64,000 nt of DNA from NCBI GenBank assembly GCA_027493615.1, contig JAOSKK010000001.1:239629-303628 (forward strand), given 5' to 3'. This stretch comes from Verrucomicrobiota bacterium. GTDB taxonomy: Bacteria > Verrucomicrobiota > Verrucomicrobiia > Limisphaerales > J093. Under the pieces are notes generated by a model. That model worked only from the letters and a program-made list of their open reading frames with translations, had not been told where the DNA came from and searched no databases. The translations under genes and the position numbers were made by a program. Position 1 is the stretch's first letter. Each line of letters starts with the position of its first letter. Positions 1 to 8,904 of this stretch are shown piece by piece.

Positions 1-1394
1 ACCAAGCCAGAGGGTTCAAAGCGTCGCCAATGGACCTCGGCGGCTGGTCCCGCCACGCACCCCGTGTGAAATCGGGGACCGCCACCGGGGCGCTGCCCTG
101 CGCGACGGACGCGATGCTCAGCGGCACGAGGCAACTCCAGGCGGCGGCATCGTACACCGTCAGGTCCAGCGGCCGTCCCTCGCGGAGGCACTGGATCAGG
201 CGCCAGTTCATCACGTAGTCCATGCCGCCATGGCCGCCCGAGGCCCGGGCCGGGGGCGTTCAACTGCTTCCAGAGCGGGTGGCCATAGCGTTCGTGATAC
301 GGGGAGAGGTCCGTGACCCACCCCTCCGGCTGGCCATCCAGATGCAGGCGCGGCGGGTAATCGCAGAACGTGCCGGTGGTGCCGGCGACCATGTTGATGC
401 GGCTGTAGGGTCGCGACTGCACCATCGAGAACTGCACCAGGATGGTGCGGCCCAGCGCGGTCCGCACCAGCGTGGTGTTGATGTCGCCACAGGCGAAGGA
501 CTCGCGTCGGCGGGGATCACCCGCGGGCAGGGCGTCGCGTCGCCGGCCAAGCGCCAGCTCGCGCGAGCTCATGGAGACCAGGTGATCCAACCGGTCACCG
601 GCATGGATGCCGAGGTAAAGCGCCACGGGACCCAGGCCGTGGGTGGGATAGAGGTTGCCGTCCAGCGTGGCCACGAAACGCCGTCGCCAGTTGGCCCCGG
701 GCAGGTCCTGGAGGAGGTAATCCCGGGCCTCGTGCAGATAACCGGCCTCGGCATGCGTCAGTTCGCCGAAGACACCCTGGACCACCATGCGGAGGACGAG
801 CAACTCGATCTCGCCGTAGCAGCAGTTCTCGAGCATCAGGCAGTGGCACCGCGTGGTTTCGGCGGTGTCCACCAGCTCCCAACATTCCTCGATCGTCAGG
901 GCCGCCGGCACTTCGAGCGCGGCGTGTTTGCCCTGCCTCATGGCGGTGACCGCCATCGGGACATGTGAGTCCCAGGGGGTGGCGATGTACACGAGGTCGA
1001 GATCGTCGCGCCGGCAAAGGGCTTCGAACGCCCGCTCGCCGGAATCATAGCCCGCGGGTTCGGCCTGGCCTTTCGCCCGCACCTGCGCCTGGGCGCGTTT
1101 CACCCGTTCCGGCACGACATCACAGACGGCGCTGACTTCCACGTGGGGGATGTCCAGGAGGTTGCCCAACAGGCTCATCCCACGCCCGCCCACGCCGATG
1201 AAACCCACCCGCACGCGCTCGAGCGGCGGGTGCTTCAGCGCCGAACACGTGTTTCTGGCCGGGCCTGGGCAGGGGGCCTTCGCGTCGAAGCCAGTCGCGA
1301 GGGCGCCCGCCGTCAAACCCAGGCCCGAACTGGCGGCGCCGGCGGTGGCGAGGAATCCGCGGCGGGAGTAGGAACGGGAAGAGTGGGGGCTCAT
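1..1394 (-). CDS. Gfo/Idh/MocA family oxidoreductase, GH109-like (frameshifted, C-terminus off window)
   Basis: The protein opens with a Tat-type signal ([10 protein letters not shown] near residue 9). A Rossmann NAD-binding motif follows ([12 protein letters not shown], about residue 60), then the family's [15 protein letters not shown] segment. The C-terminal part contains [16 protein letters not shown] and [12 protein letters not shown], which are characteristic of the glycoside hydrolase 109 branch (NAD-dependent alpha-N-acetylgalactosaminidase-like). That C-terminal part is in a different frame: a single-base slip lies in the G/C-rich stretch near 235-250. The gene runs off the left edge, so its stop is not seen. 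It is probably an exported sugar-processing enzyme; substrate specificity is inferred from the family only. Confidence 0.85.
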   Translation of the reverse strand, partial: MSPHSSRSYSRRGFLATAGAASSGLGLTAGALATGFDAKAPCPGPARNTCSALKHPPLERVRVGFIGVGGRGMSLLGNLLDIPHVEVSAVCDVVPERVKRAQAQVRAKGQAEPAGYDSGERAFEALCRRDDLDLVYIATPWDSHVPMAVTAMRQGKHAALEVPAALTIEECWELVDTAETTRCHCLMLENCCYGEIELLVLRMVVQGVFGELTHAEAGYLHEARDYLLQDLPGANWRRRFVATLDGNLYPTHGLGPVALYLGIHAGDRLDHLVSMSSRELALGRRRDALPAGDPRRRESFACGDINTTLVRTALGRTILVQFSMVQSRPYSRINMVAGTTGTFCDYPPRLHLDGQPEGWVTDLSPYHERYGHPLWKQLNAPGPGLGRPWRHGLRDELAPDPVPPRGTAAGPDGVRCRRLELPRAAEHRVRRAGQRPGGGPRFHTGCVAGPAAEVHWRRFEPSGL

Positions 1395-1425
1395 ACGGAG
1401 TGGTTACCCTGAAGGAGAGGGAAGG

Positions 1426-2756
1426 TCAGGGCGATTGGGCGGCAATCTTGATGACGTGGTTCACGGGGACGCGTGCCGCCGCGAGGGTCTCGACGTAGCG
1501 CTGGCGTGCTTTCTCGGTCAGCGTGGCGGTCATTTCCATGTCCGCCTGCCCTTCATCGCCGTGGAAGAGCATTTTGATCTGGCGGGTTTCGTAAGCCTGT
1601 TTGGCGGCGACAGCGGCATCGACGCGGTTGAAGGCCTCGGTGAAGGGGTTCAGCGGGAAATCGTCGGCGAGGTTCACGCCTTTGGCGAGCTGCTCGCGGG
1701 GGTAGCTGCGGTAGCCGGTTCCCCAAGTGACGACATAGCGGGGGGCAGCGGCGTTGGTGATCACGAGGTGCAGGCGGTTCAGCTCGGCATTAAAGGGCAC
1801 CAGGGTCATGGCGGAGCGGATGGTGTTGGCCTTGTTGATCTCGCCCGTGGCGCAGAACGGGTAACGGTGGCTGACCAGGCGCACCTCGCCATCCGCGAAT
1901 CCTTGCACCTCGTGGCCGGGCGTGGCGGTGGCGGTGATGGCCTGGAGGTCCACGGTGATGGTGCCGATGTGGCCGTCCAGCCCCATGGCCTTGAGAAACG
2001 CGTAGGCCATGACGAAACTGCCGGCCCAGTCCGGGTGGACCCCATCCTGCCCGGCCAGGAGATACACGTCGCCGTACCGCTGGGTCCCGAAGAAGCTGGC
2101 TTTGAACATGGTCCAAAAGACGTCCGCGAAGCCCACCCCCTCGGCGGCGGCAATCTCGATCCCGAGGTTGCGGAGTTCATTGAGGCTGAGGTTGAGTTCC
2201 TCTGAGGGGGCCTTTGCCCACGGCACGGCCGGTCCGACGCAGCTTGGCGAGCCGAGGATCACGCGCGCCCCTGCGTTGGTGAAGGCGCGGACGATGGCGA
2301 CCATGGCTTCGCGGTAGCGCTGGCCGATGGCAGGCTCGTAGGCCTGATAGCCGTGGTCGTTCATCCCGTACGCCGTCGTGGCGAGGGTGGGCTGGAAGCG
2401 CAGGACGTCGTTGGTCATGCGGGCGAGGAAGCCGGGCGCCGTTTCGCCGGACCAGCCGTACTGTCGGACCGTGACGGCGAGTTCCGGCACACACACGGTC
2501 AGGTAGGTCTCGATGGCGCGCGTGTACATGCGCTGTTCGGTGATCGAGTCCCCGCACAGGGCCAGCCGGTCCCCCGGCTTCAAGAGCAGCCCGCAGGGGC
2601 CGGTGCCTTTCGCGGGGCGAACTTCTGGAAGAACGGATGGTCCGGCTTGGTCTCGTAGGCCGGGGCCTCGGCGGCGGACAAGGGCCCCCGCAGAAGCAGA
2701 CCGGCGATCACGAGGAACGCCGCCCGGAGATGCGTGAGACGTGGGGTGCGGTACAT
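1426..2756 (-). CDS. SGNH/GDSL-type esterase (secreted), frameshifted near the N-terminus
   Basis: This is an SGNH hydrolase. Block I is LALCGDSITEQ with the nucleophilic Ser, block III is YGMNDHGY, and the catalytic Asp/His pair is DGVHPDWAG. Members remove acyl groups from polysaccharides or lipids. The best start is the ATG at 2756, which gives a signal peptide (MYRTPRLTHLRAAFLVIAGL). From there the frame is lost at the G run near 2610; adding one base restores KFAPAKGTGPCGLLLKPGD. An open frame extends upstream to 2796 without a signal peptide and is less likely. The roughly 180-residue C-terminal extension after the catalytic domain is of unknown function. It lies 32 bases downstream of the GH109-like gene's start on the same strand side, so the two may be co-transcribed. 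Confidence 0.85.
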
Positions 2757-2818
2757 GATGAGCGGCAGTGTTCGGAGTGGGCGGGCGCAAGGTCAAGCGG
2801 GTTGTGCCGGCCCCCGAA

Positions 2819-2852
2819 CCACCGCAACCTTGTTCGCGCCCGGGGGTTTGTT
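2819..2852 (+). promoter_or_regulatory. Putative ECF sigma promoter/operator, copy A
   Basis: A 34-base element 13 bases before the sigma-factor ATG matches copy B (3475-3508) at 23 of 34 positions. It has a shared CCGCAACYTTG core and a shared GGGGTTT block. A CAAC-containing box is typical of ECF -35 elements. The matched spacing to both start codons suggests a promoter used by the sigma factor itself; this is inference. Confidence 0.5.
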
Positions 2853-2865
2853 AGATTCCGACCCG

Positions 2866-3489
2866 ATGGGTTCCCAGCACGAGGACGACGTGGCGTTGAT
2901 GCAAGGTGTGCAACGGGGGGAATTGCGTGCCTTCGAAGCGATCGTCCAGAAGTATCGGCAGCCGGTGGCGAACCTGATCTACCGCATGCTGGGCGATGCC
3001 GCCGAAGCGGAAGACCTCACCCAGAACGTGTTTGTGCAGGTCTACCGGTCGGCCGACCGCTACCGCGTCTCTGCTCGCTTCACGACGTGGCTCTTCACCA
3101 TTGCCAAGAATTTGTGCCTGAACGAACTGCGTCGCCGCTCGCGCCATCCCGCCGACTCGCTGGACGCGCCGCACCCGTTGCACGAGGAAGAACCGCGGCA
3201 CTCCTTCGCGGATGGGCGCCAGCCCGGGCCGGTGGCGGCTTTGCTGGAGGAGGAACTGGCGGCGAAGATCCAGGAATCCCTCCTGGCGTTGCCCGAGAAC
3301 CAGCGGCTGGCCTTGCTTCTCTGGCGGGACGAAGAGCTGGCTTACGAGGAGATTGCGGCGGTACTGGGCTGCTCGCTCACTGCCGTGAAGTCGCTGATTC
3401 ATCGCGCCCGCGAAACCCTCAAGCGCCGGCTCAAGCCTTACTTGCGGACCGGGGTTTGGGAACCTACCCCGGGACCGCCGCAACTTTGA
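2866..3489 (+). CDS. ECF-type RNA polymerase sigma factor (sigma-70 family)
   Basis: A 207-residue two-domain sigma factor. Region 2 includes FEAIVQKYRQPVANLIYRML, AEAEDLTQNVFVQVYR and FTTWLFTIAKNLCLNELRRR. Region 4 carries the helix-turn-helix YEEIAAVLGCSLTAVKSLIH. The length and the absence of regions 1 and 3 place it in the ECF group. The ATG at 2866 (MGSQHEDDV) is chosen because the upstream in-frame extension has no domain content. The gene is intact and followed 33 bases later by a small membrane protein, the usual place for an anti-sigma factor. The shared elements before both genes suggest autoregulation. Confidence 0.93.
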   Translation: MGSQHEDDVALMQGVQRGELRAFEAIVQKYRQPVANLIYRMLGDAAEAEDLTQNVFVQVYRSADRYRVSARFTTWLFTIAKNLCLNELRRRSRHPADSLDAPHPLHEEEPRHSFADGRQPGPVAALLEEELAAKIQESLLALPENQRLALLLWRDEELAYEEIAAVLGCSLTAVKSLIHRARETLKRRLKPYLRTGVWEPTPGPPQL

Positions 3490-3508
3490 TGCAACCCCGG
3501 GGTTTCAA
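3475..3508 (+). promoter_or_regulatory. Putative ECF sigma promoter/operator, copy B
   Basis: Second copy of the 34-base element at 2819-2852. It overlaps the stop codon of the sigma gene and ends 14 bases before the ATG of the next gene, almost the same offset as copy A. The core CCGCAACTTTG is followed by CCCCGGGGTTT. Confidence 0.45.
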
Positions 3509-3522
3509 CCCCCTGACAGGCC

Positions 3523-4025
3523 ATGAACCAAAGCCACATCGAGCGACTGGTCGAAGCGAGCCGGCGCCGGGTTCTCCCTCCCCGGGAACGGGAGGAGCTC
3601 GAGGCTTGGCTTGCGAGTTCCTCCGAGGCGCGGGCGGCGTGGACCGAGGAAACCGCGCTCAGCCAGGCCCTGCGTGTTCTGCCGGACGCGCCGCTTTCCC
3701 CCAGTTCGACCAGCGCGTACTCGCGGCCGTGGAACGTCTTGGACGTCCGGCGGCGACGGCGCTGCGGCGCTCCCCGTCGGCGTGGTGGTCACTCCTGCTC
3801 GGGTGGCGTGGGGCCACCGTGGCGGTGCTTCTCCTGGGTGCGGGGATCGCCGTTCCGCTCCAGCAACAGGCCCAGGCCCGTGCCCGGCTGGCCGAGAGTG
3901 TGGCCGCCCTGTCCGAACTCGCAGCCTGGCCCGATCTCGCGGCTCTGGCGGACTTCGAGGCGGTGTATTACCTGCCCACCGGCCCGCTGCCCAAGGAAGC
4001 CGAGCTAGCCCAAGCCTTCGAGTGA
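3523..4025 (+). CDS. Anti-sigma-factor-like membrane protein (frameshifted)
   Basis: A roughly 167-residue protein directly after the ECF sigma gene. The N-terminal half is a charged helical region starting MNQSHIERLVEASRRR, with the LPPREREELEAWL segment often seen in putative anti-sigma proteins of this phylum. The reading frame breaks at the C run near 3697-3703. One extra C restores APLSPQFDQRVLAAVERL, followed by one membrane segment (LLLGWRGATVAVLLLGAG) and a short outer tail. The layout of cytosolic domain plus single membrane helix fits a sigma-sequestering protein. No zinc HxxxCxxC motif is seen, so the role rests on context. Confidence 0.65.
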
Positions 4026-4031
4026 CGCGGC

Positions 4032-5066
4032 ATGAAAGCCCCTGCCGGTCTTTTTCCTCGCGTTCGCCCTCTTGCCGGCCTTGACCGGGTGGTCCGCCGA
4101 AGAGCCGTCCCTTCCGGCGGGACCCCACGGATTGGCGATAGCCCCTTCCCCCGCACCCCCGACTCTCCCCCGCGTTTGCCACCGGCCCCCACCCCCATCG
4201 ACCGGTTGCGTGCGCTGCTGGCGCTCGATGCGGCCGAACGCGAGAAGCAGTTGGCCGACCGGACCCCGGCGCAACGCCGGTATCTCGAGGCGCGGTTGGC
4301 CGAGTTCGACCGGCTTTCCCCCGCGGAGCGCGAGTTGCGGCTCCAGTTGCTGACCGTGCGTCACTACCTGCTGCCGCTGCTTCGGACCCCGCTCTCGCGG
4401 CGGACGGAGGAACTCCGGCAGGTCCCACCGGATTATCGGGGCCTGATCGAGGACCGGCTGGCGGCGTGGGACCGGCTGACGCCCGACCAGCAGCAAGCCA
4501 TGCTCCAGAGTGAATCGCTTTTCGCCGGGCTGGGTTTGACCACCCGGCCGGTGGGTTTTGAAGGGGAGCCGCCGAGCCTGCCGGTGCTGTCCCCTGAGCA
4601 GCGGCGCCAGCTCGAACAGGACCTGGCGCGCTGGCAGGCGCGTCCCGCGGAGGAACGCGAGCGAATCACCCGTCAGTTCCAGGCATTCCTGAACCTCAAC
4701 GAACGCGAGCAGCAGAAGACGCTGGCTCGCCTGGACCCGGCCAGCCGCGAGCGCGTGGCACGTCTGGTCGAGCGTCTGGAACAACTCCCGCCCGAGCAAC
4801 ACGGGAAGTCGGTGGAGGCGCTGAAGCGCTTCCAGGCCCTGCCGGCTTCCGAGCGGGAACGGTTCTTGCGCAATGCGGCTCGTTGGCGGGCCATGTCGCC
4901 CGAGGAGCGGTCGGCCTGGCGGCGGCTGATCACGGAGCTTCCGCCGGCGCCTCCCGGCTTTAGGCCCGGCTTGCTGCCACCGCTGCCCGAGGGCGCGCAG
5001 TCGGCTACTGGCGCGGGGACGGTCCAGCGGCGACCCCGTCGTGCCGGGGTGGCGTCCCGCCGTTGA
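4032..5066 (+). CDS. DUF3106 domain protein, exported (frameshifted near N-terminus)
   Basis: The central and C-terminal parts are rich in short repeated helices of the form LSPxExRxL and LPASERERFLRNAARWRAMS, matching DUF3106, a family of unknown function often downstream of ECF sigma/anti-sigma pairs. The literal frame at the N-terminus is not signal-like. Shifting by one base at the T run at 4058-4062 gives LFFLAFALLPALTGWSAEE, a good signal peptide, with a second slip back near 4120-4160. It begins 7 bases after the previous gene, so sigma, anti-sigma-like protein and this exported protein are probably one operon. A periplasmic sensing role is speculative. Confidence 0.7.
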   Translation: MKAPAGLFPRVRPLAGLDRVVRRRAVPSGGTPRIGDSPFPRTPDSPPRLPPAPTPIDRLRALLALDAAEREKQLADRTPAQRRYLEARLAEFDRLSPAERELRLQLLTVRHYLLPLLRTPLSRRTEELRQVPPDYRGLIEDRLAAWDRLTPDQQQAMLQSESLFAGLGLTTRPVGFEGEPPSLPVLSPEQRRQLEQDLARWQARPAEERERITRQFQAFLNLNEREQQKTLARLDPASRERVARLVERLEQLPPEQHGKSVEALKRFQALPASERERFLRNAARWRAMSPEERSAWRRLITELPPAPPGFRPGLLPPLPEGAQSATGAGTVQRRPRRAGVASRR

Positions 5067-5072
5067 GGAGGG

Positions 5073-5480
5073 TCAACCCAGGCGGAAGGAGATCCTGTTC
5101 ACGAGCTCGCGGCCGAAGCAGTGCTGGAGGCGTTCGAGGATTTCCTGGCGCCGGTAGCGCACGATTTCGGAGAGCCACACGCTGCTGTCCACCTTGACGA
5201 ACAGGGTGCCGCGGCGCAGCCTGGCGGGCTGGGCATGGGCGGTGACACTGGGGTCCACCAACCGGTTCCAGGACTTCAGGACCTGGGCCTCGGAGTGGCG
5301 TCGGGGTAATCCCAGCTTGCTCACCAACTCGGGGATCAGGTCCCCGACCCGTCGTTCGCCCTGGCGCGCGGCCACCTCGAGCGGCGTCAGGTCCACGCCA
5401 CGCCACTCGGCCAGGACCGAATCGCGGGCGGTCCAGTCCGGGGGCCGGGTCCGGGGCGGGGCGGGGGTTGGGCGGCGCAT
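5073..5480 (-). CDS. dciA: DUF721/DciA-like protein
   Basis: A 135-residue intact protein. The C-terminal 90 residues carry the DUF721 pattern: VLKSWNRLVDPSVTAHAQPA, then RGTLFVKVDSSVWLSEI and RRQEILERLQHCFG. DciA proteins interact with the replicative helicase DnaB and help load it in bacteria lacking DnaC. The N-terminus is Pro/Arg-rich, probably disordered. It converges with the DUF3106 gene, leaving only 6 bases between the stops. The gene symbol is used on family grounds; direct evidence for replication function is not visible here. Confidence 0.75.
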   Translation of the reverse strand: MRRPTPAPPRTRPPDWTARDSVLAEWRGVDLTPLEVAARQGERRVGDLIPELVSKLGLPRRHSEAQVLKSWNRLVDPSVTAHAQPARLRRGTLFVKVDSSVWLSEIVRYRRQEILERLQHCFGRELVNRISFRLG

Positions 5481-5535
5481 GACCTCCGGAGATTACGGCT
5501 CGACCTCCGGCCGACAAGCCCCTTTTCCAAACCCA

Positions 5536-5570
5536 TTGGGGTCGCATCTTAACATTTAACATTCGCCGCC
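5536..5570. repeat. REP-like repeat, subfamily 1 (GGGGTCGCATCTTAACATT)
   Basis: The stretch TGGGGTCGCATCTTAACATT, continuing to CATTCG, recurs inverted at 13299-13327 with one base changed. It lies between the divergent dciA-like and kinase genes. It resembles the GGGGTCAAACATTGACATT elements at 33331 and 37753 in layout. Confidence 0.7.
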
Positions 5571-5682
5571 GCGAGTTGCGTTCGGAGCCGTCGGCGCGTG
5601 CGGAGTCAGGCCGGTTCGTGTGGGGGCGGTGATTCCCGCAGAAAGTCTGTTACTTTTTTGGAACTTTCCCTTTTGTATAGTC

Positions 5683-8600
5683 ATGGACCAAGTGCGGTCG
5701 AGTGTGCCGGTCTGTGAGCGCTGCGGTCGGGAGGTGCCTTTCGAAGGCCCGCTCCCGCTGTGTGTCGCTTGCGCGCTCGAGCATGCGCTCGAAGAGCTAC
5801 CGGAGGAAGCCGCCCTGCCGTTGCGGCTGGATGATCTTCCTGAGCCGTACGGACCGCTGCCGGAGATTGCGGGGTTTGAGTTCCTGGAGATGATTGGCCG
5901 GGGGGCATGGGGGTGGTGTATCGGGCGCGGCAGACCCGCCTGAACCGGATCGTGGCTGTCAAGCTGCTCCTGCCGGGGGTACTGGCCGACGAAGCGACCC
6001 GGCGGCGCTTCCAGCAGGAGGCGGAGGCCGTCGCGCAATTGCAGCATCCCGGGATTGTGCCGGTGTACGAAGCGGGCGAATGCCGGGGGCAACCCTGGTT
6101 TGCGATGGAATACGTGCCGGGCAGGGACCTGGCGCACCTGAGCGACCCCCTTCCGTTGAGCCCGACGCGGGCGGCCCGGCTCATTCGGTTGGTATCGGAT
6201 GCCCTCCAACACGCCCACGAGCAGGGGTGCTGCACCGGGACTTGAAGCCGTCCAACATTCTGTTGGGCGCGGATGAGCGTCCGCGGCTCACGGACTTTGG
6301 GTTGGCCCGTCGGCTGGATGTGGATCAGGAACTGACGCTGCCGGGTCAGACGCTGGGCTCTCCCGGGTACCTCGCCCCCGAACAGGCCGCGGCCGACAGC
6401 AGCCCGGCTGGTCCGACCAGCGACGTGTATTCCCTGGGAGCCGTGCTGTACTACTTGCTGACCGGGCGTCCGCCGTTCCTGGCGTCGACGTTGGCGGAGG
6501 CGCTGGCCGAAGTCCTGCATCGGGATCCGGTGGCGGTGCGGGTGCTCAACCCCTCCGTACCGCGCGACCTCGAGACCATCACGCTCAAGTGCCTGGAGAA
6601 GCGTTCTGCTGACCGCTACCCGTCGGCGGCGGCCCTGGGGCAGGATCTGGCCCGGTTCATCGGCAACGAACCCATTGCTGCGCGGCCGCCGTCACGCTGG
6701 ACCCGTCTCTTCCGGCGCACACGTTCGCAGCCGGCGGTCGCGACGCTGGGCGTGTTGGCGGCGTTGGGGCTTTCGGTGGCGACCGGACTTGGGGTCTGGC
6801 TGGGGCAACAGGGCCGGGAGGAGGCGCGTAGCGCCCGGGCGGCGCAGGCGGTCGCGGAGGCCGATCGGCTCGCCAAGGAAGCCGAACTCCGCCGTAATCG
6901 CATCGAGTTGTACGGCACGCGGATGGCGGGGGCGCACTCGGCCTGGCGACGTGGCGATGCGCGGCAGGCATGGGAGCAGTTGGACGCGGCCGAAGCGGAG
7001 GCGTCCGGGTGGGAATACCGCCATCTCCACGCGGTGTTCATGCGCGGCCAACGGATTCTGCGCGGCCACGGCGCCTACGTGTTCACGGTGTCGTTCACGC
7101 CGGACGGTCAGCGGCTGGCGTCGGGCGGCAGTGACCGGACCGTGCGATTGTGGGACCCGGCGAGCGGCGCGCTGCTCAAGACCCTCGAAGTCGCCCGGCC
7201 GCGGGTGTCGCAGGTCGTGTTCGGCAGCCCGCCCAATCTGCTCTGGCTGCGCGGCACCGACCGCAGCGTCGAGGGTCTCGATGTGGGAACCGCGGAGGTT
7301 CGCTATTCGATTCAACTGGGTTCCGTGTCGGTTCGCGGGATGGCACCGCATCCGGATGGCCGGCGGGTGGTCATTGCGTTGTCGAGCGACGGCGTTCGGG
7401 TCTGGGATGCGGTTGCGGGGACGCAAGTGGCGGCGTTCCCGGGCTTGGGCGAGGAGATCAGCGAACTGGCACTTGATCCGCAGGGCCGCTGGTTTGCGCT
7501 TGGCGGGATGCAGGGCGCGGTGACGGTGCGGGACAGCGAGACGGGCGAGACTCGTTGGCAGGTGAGGGCGCATCCGAATGCCCTGTGGCGGGTGGCGTTT
7601 GATGCGGCGGGCGAACGCTTGCTGAGCGTGGGCGCGGACGGGCGGGTGCGGGTCTGGGCCGCCACCGACGGTCGGGAGCTCCTGACGGTGGTGGCGTCGG
7701 GGAGTCCGCTCCGTGATGGGGGTGTTCAGTCCGGATGGGCGGTGGATAGCGACGTCGGGGCCGGATCTGGCCATCCGGCTGTGGGATGCGTGGACGGGCG
7801 AGGCGGTGGGCACCTTGCTCGGGCACACGGAGACACCGCTGGCCCTGGCCTTCACCCCGGACGGCCGGAAGTTGGCGAGCGCCGGACGCGACCAGACGGT
7901 GCGGCTCTGGGAACTGTCAGTCGCGTTCGAGGAACCACGGGCCGTCGTTCACGAAGGGGCCGCTGAGGTGGTGGCCGTGAGTGCCGATGGGCGGGAATAC
8001 CTGAGCTGGGGAGCGGATCAACGCTTGGTGTGGGGATCCACCGCGGCGCGAGACCGCCGGGTGGTGCTGCCCCGAACGGCGGGCGCCGGCGTCACCGCGA
8101 TGGCCTTTGCGCCGGCGGCGAGGGTGGCCGTTGTGGGCACGACCCAGGGCGTCGCTGAACTGTGGGACCTCGAAACCTCGACCGAACGGCGTCGCTGGAG
8201 CGATCACAGTGGCGCCATCCGTTGTGTGGCGTGGAGCGCGGACGGTTCACGGTTTGCCACGGCGGGTGATGACGCCGTGGTGCGGGTGCGCGAGGCGGAG
8301 ACGGGAAACCTGGTCGCCGCGCTCACCGGACACGCGGAAGCGGTGCGCCATCTGGTTTTCAGCCGGGATGGCCGGCGGTTGGCCAGCGAAGGAGGCGATC
8401 GCGCGGTGAAGATCTGGGACCTCGGCGAGCGACGGCAACTGCTCGGAAGGCCGGTCCTGCCAGGGCGGGTGCTCGACCTGAGAGAAACGGACCGCGGGTT
8501 CGTCATGGCCACGCAGTTGCACGCGAAACTGACGCTGGTGCTGGAGCGGCTCGAGGACCCGGGCGGCGCGGTCGAGATCCCGTACTCGTCCGCCGTGCGG

Positions 8601-8872
8601 CTCAGTTCCGGCAGGTTCAGTGCCGATGGCCGGCGCTTTTTCGGTGCCCGGGATCGCACGTTGATGGTGTGGGAGGCGAGCGAAGGGGTGTTGCTGCTCA
8701 CGCTGAACGATGCGGTCCCGGCGCCGTTCTCCGGGTTCGACTTGAGTGCCGACCAGCGGTGTCTGGTGGCGGGGGATCGCCAGGGGGCGTCACGGTCTTC
8801 GAGGCTCCCCGGTGCTGTCCCGGTGAACTCGGCAGGCACGTGGCCCGGACGGCGCATGGGTCTGTCGGTTGA
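5683..8872 (+). CDS. Serine/threonine protein kinase with WD40 propeller (four frameshifts)
   Basis: In order: an N-terminal Cys4 zinc ribbon (CERCGRE then CVAC); a Hanks-type kinase with glycine loop IGRGGMGVVYRA, catalytic lysine in VAVKLL, HRDLKPSNIL, DFGLA and a GSPGYLAPEQ activation segment; a membrane helix near TLGVLAALGLSVATGLGVW; then WD40 repeats (for example LASGGSDRTVRLWD, FSPDGRWIATSGPDL, FATAGDDAVVRV). The frame breaks near 5905, 6230, 7713 and 8790. Each is a G run where one extra G restores the protein. The kinase is cytosolic with the propeller probably outside the membrane. The total of about 1,060 residues is usual for this phylum's kinase-WD40 fusions. The extreme C-terminus is uncertain. 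Confidence 0.88.
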
Positions 8873-8904
8873 CGGGTCTCCGTCCTCAGGCAGAATGGGC
8901 TGCG

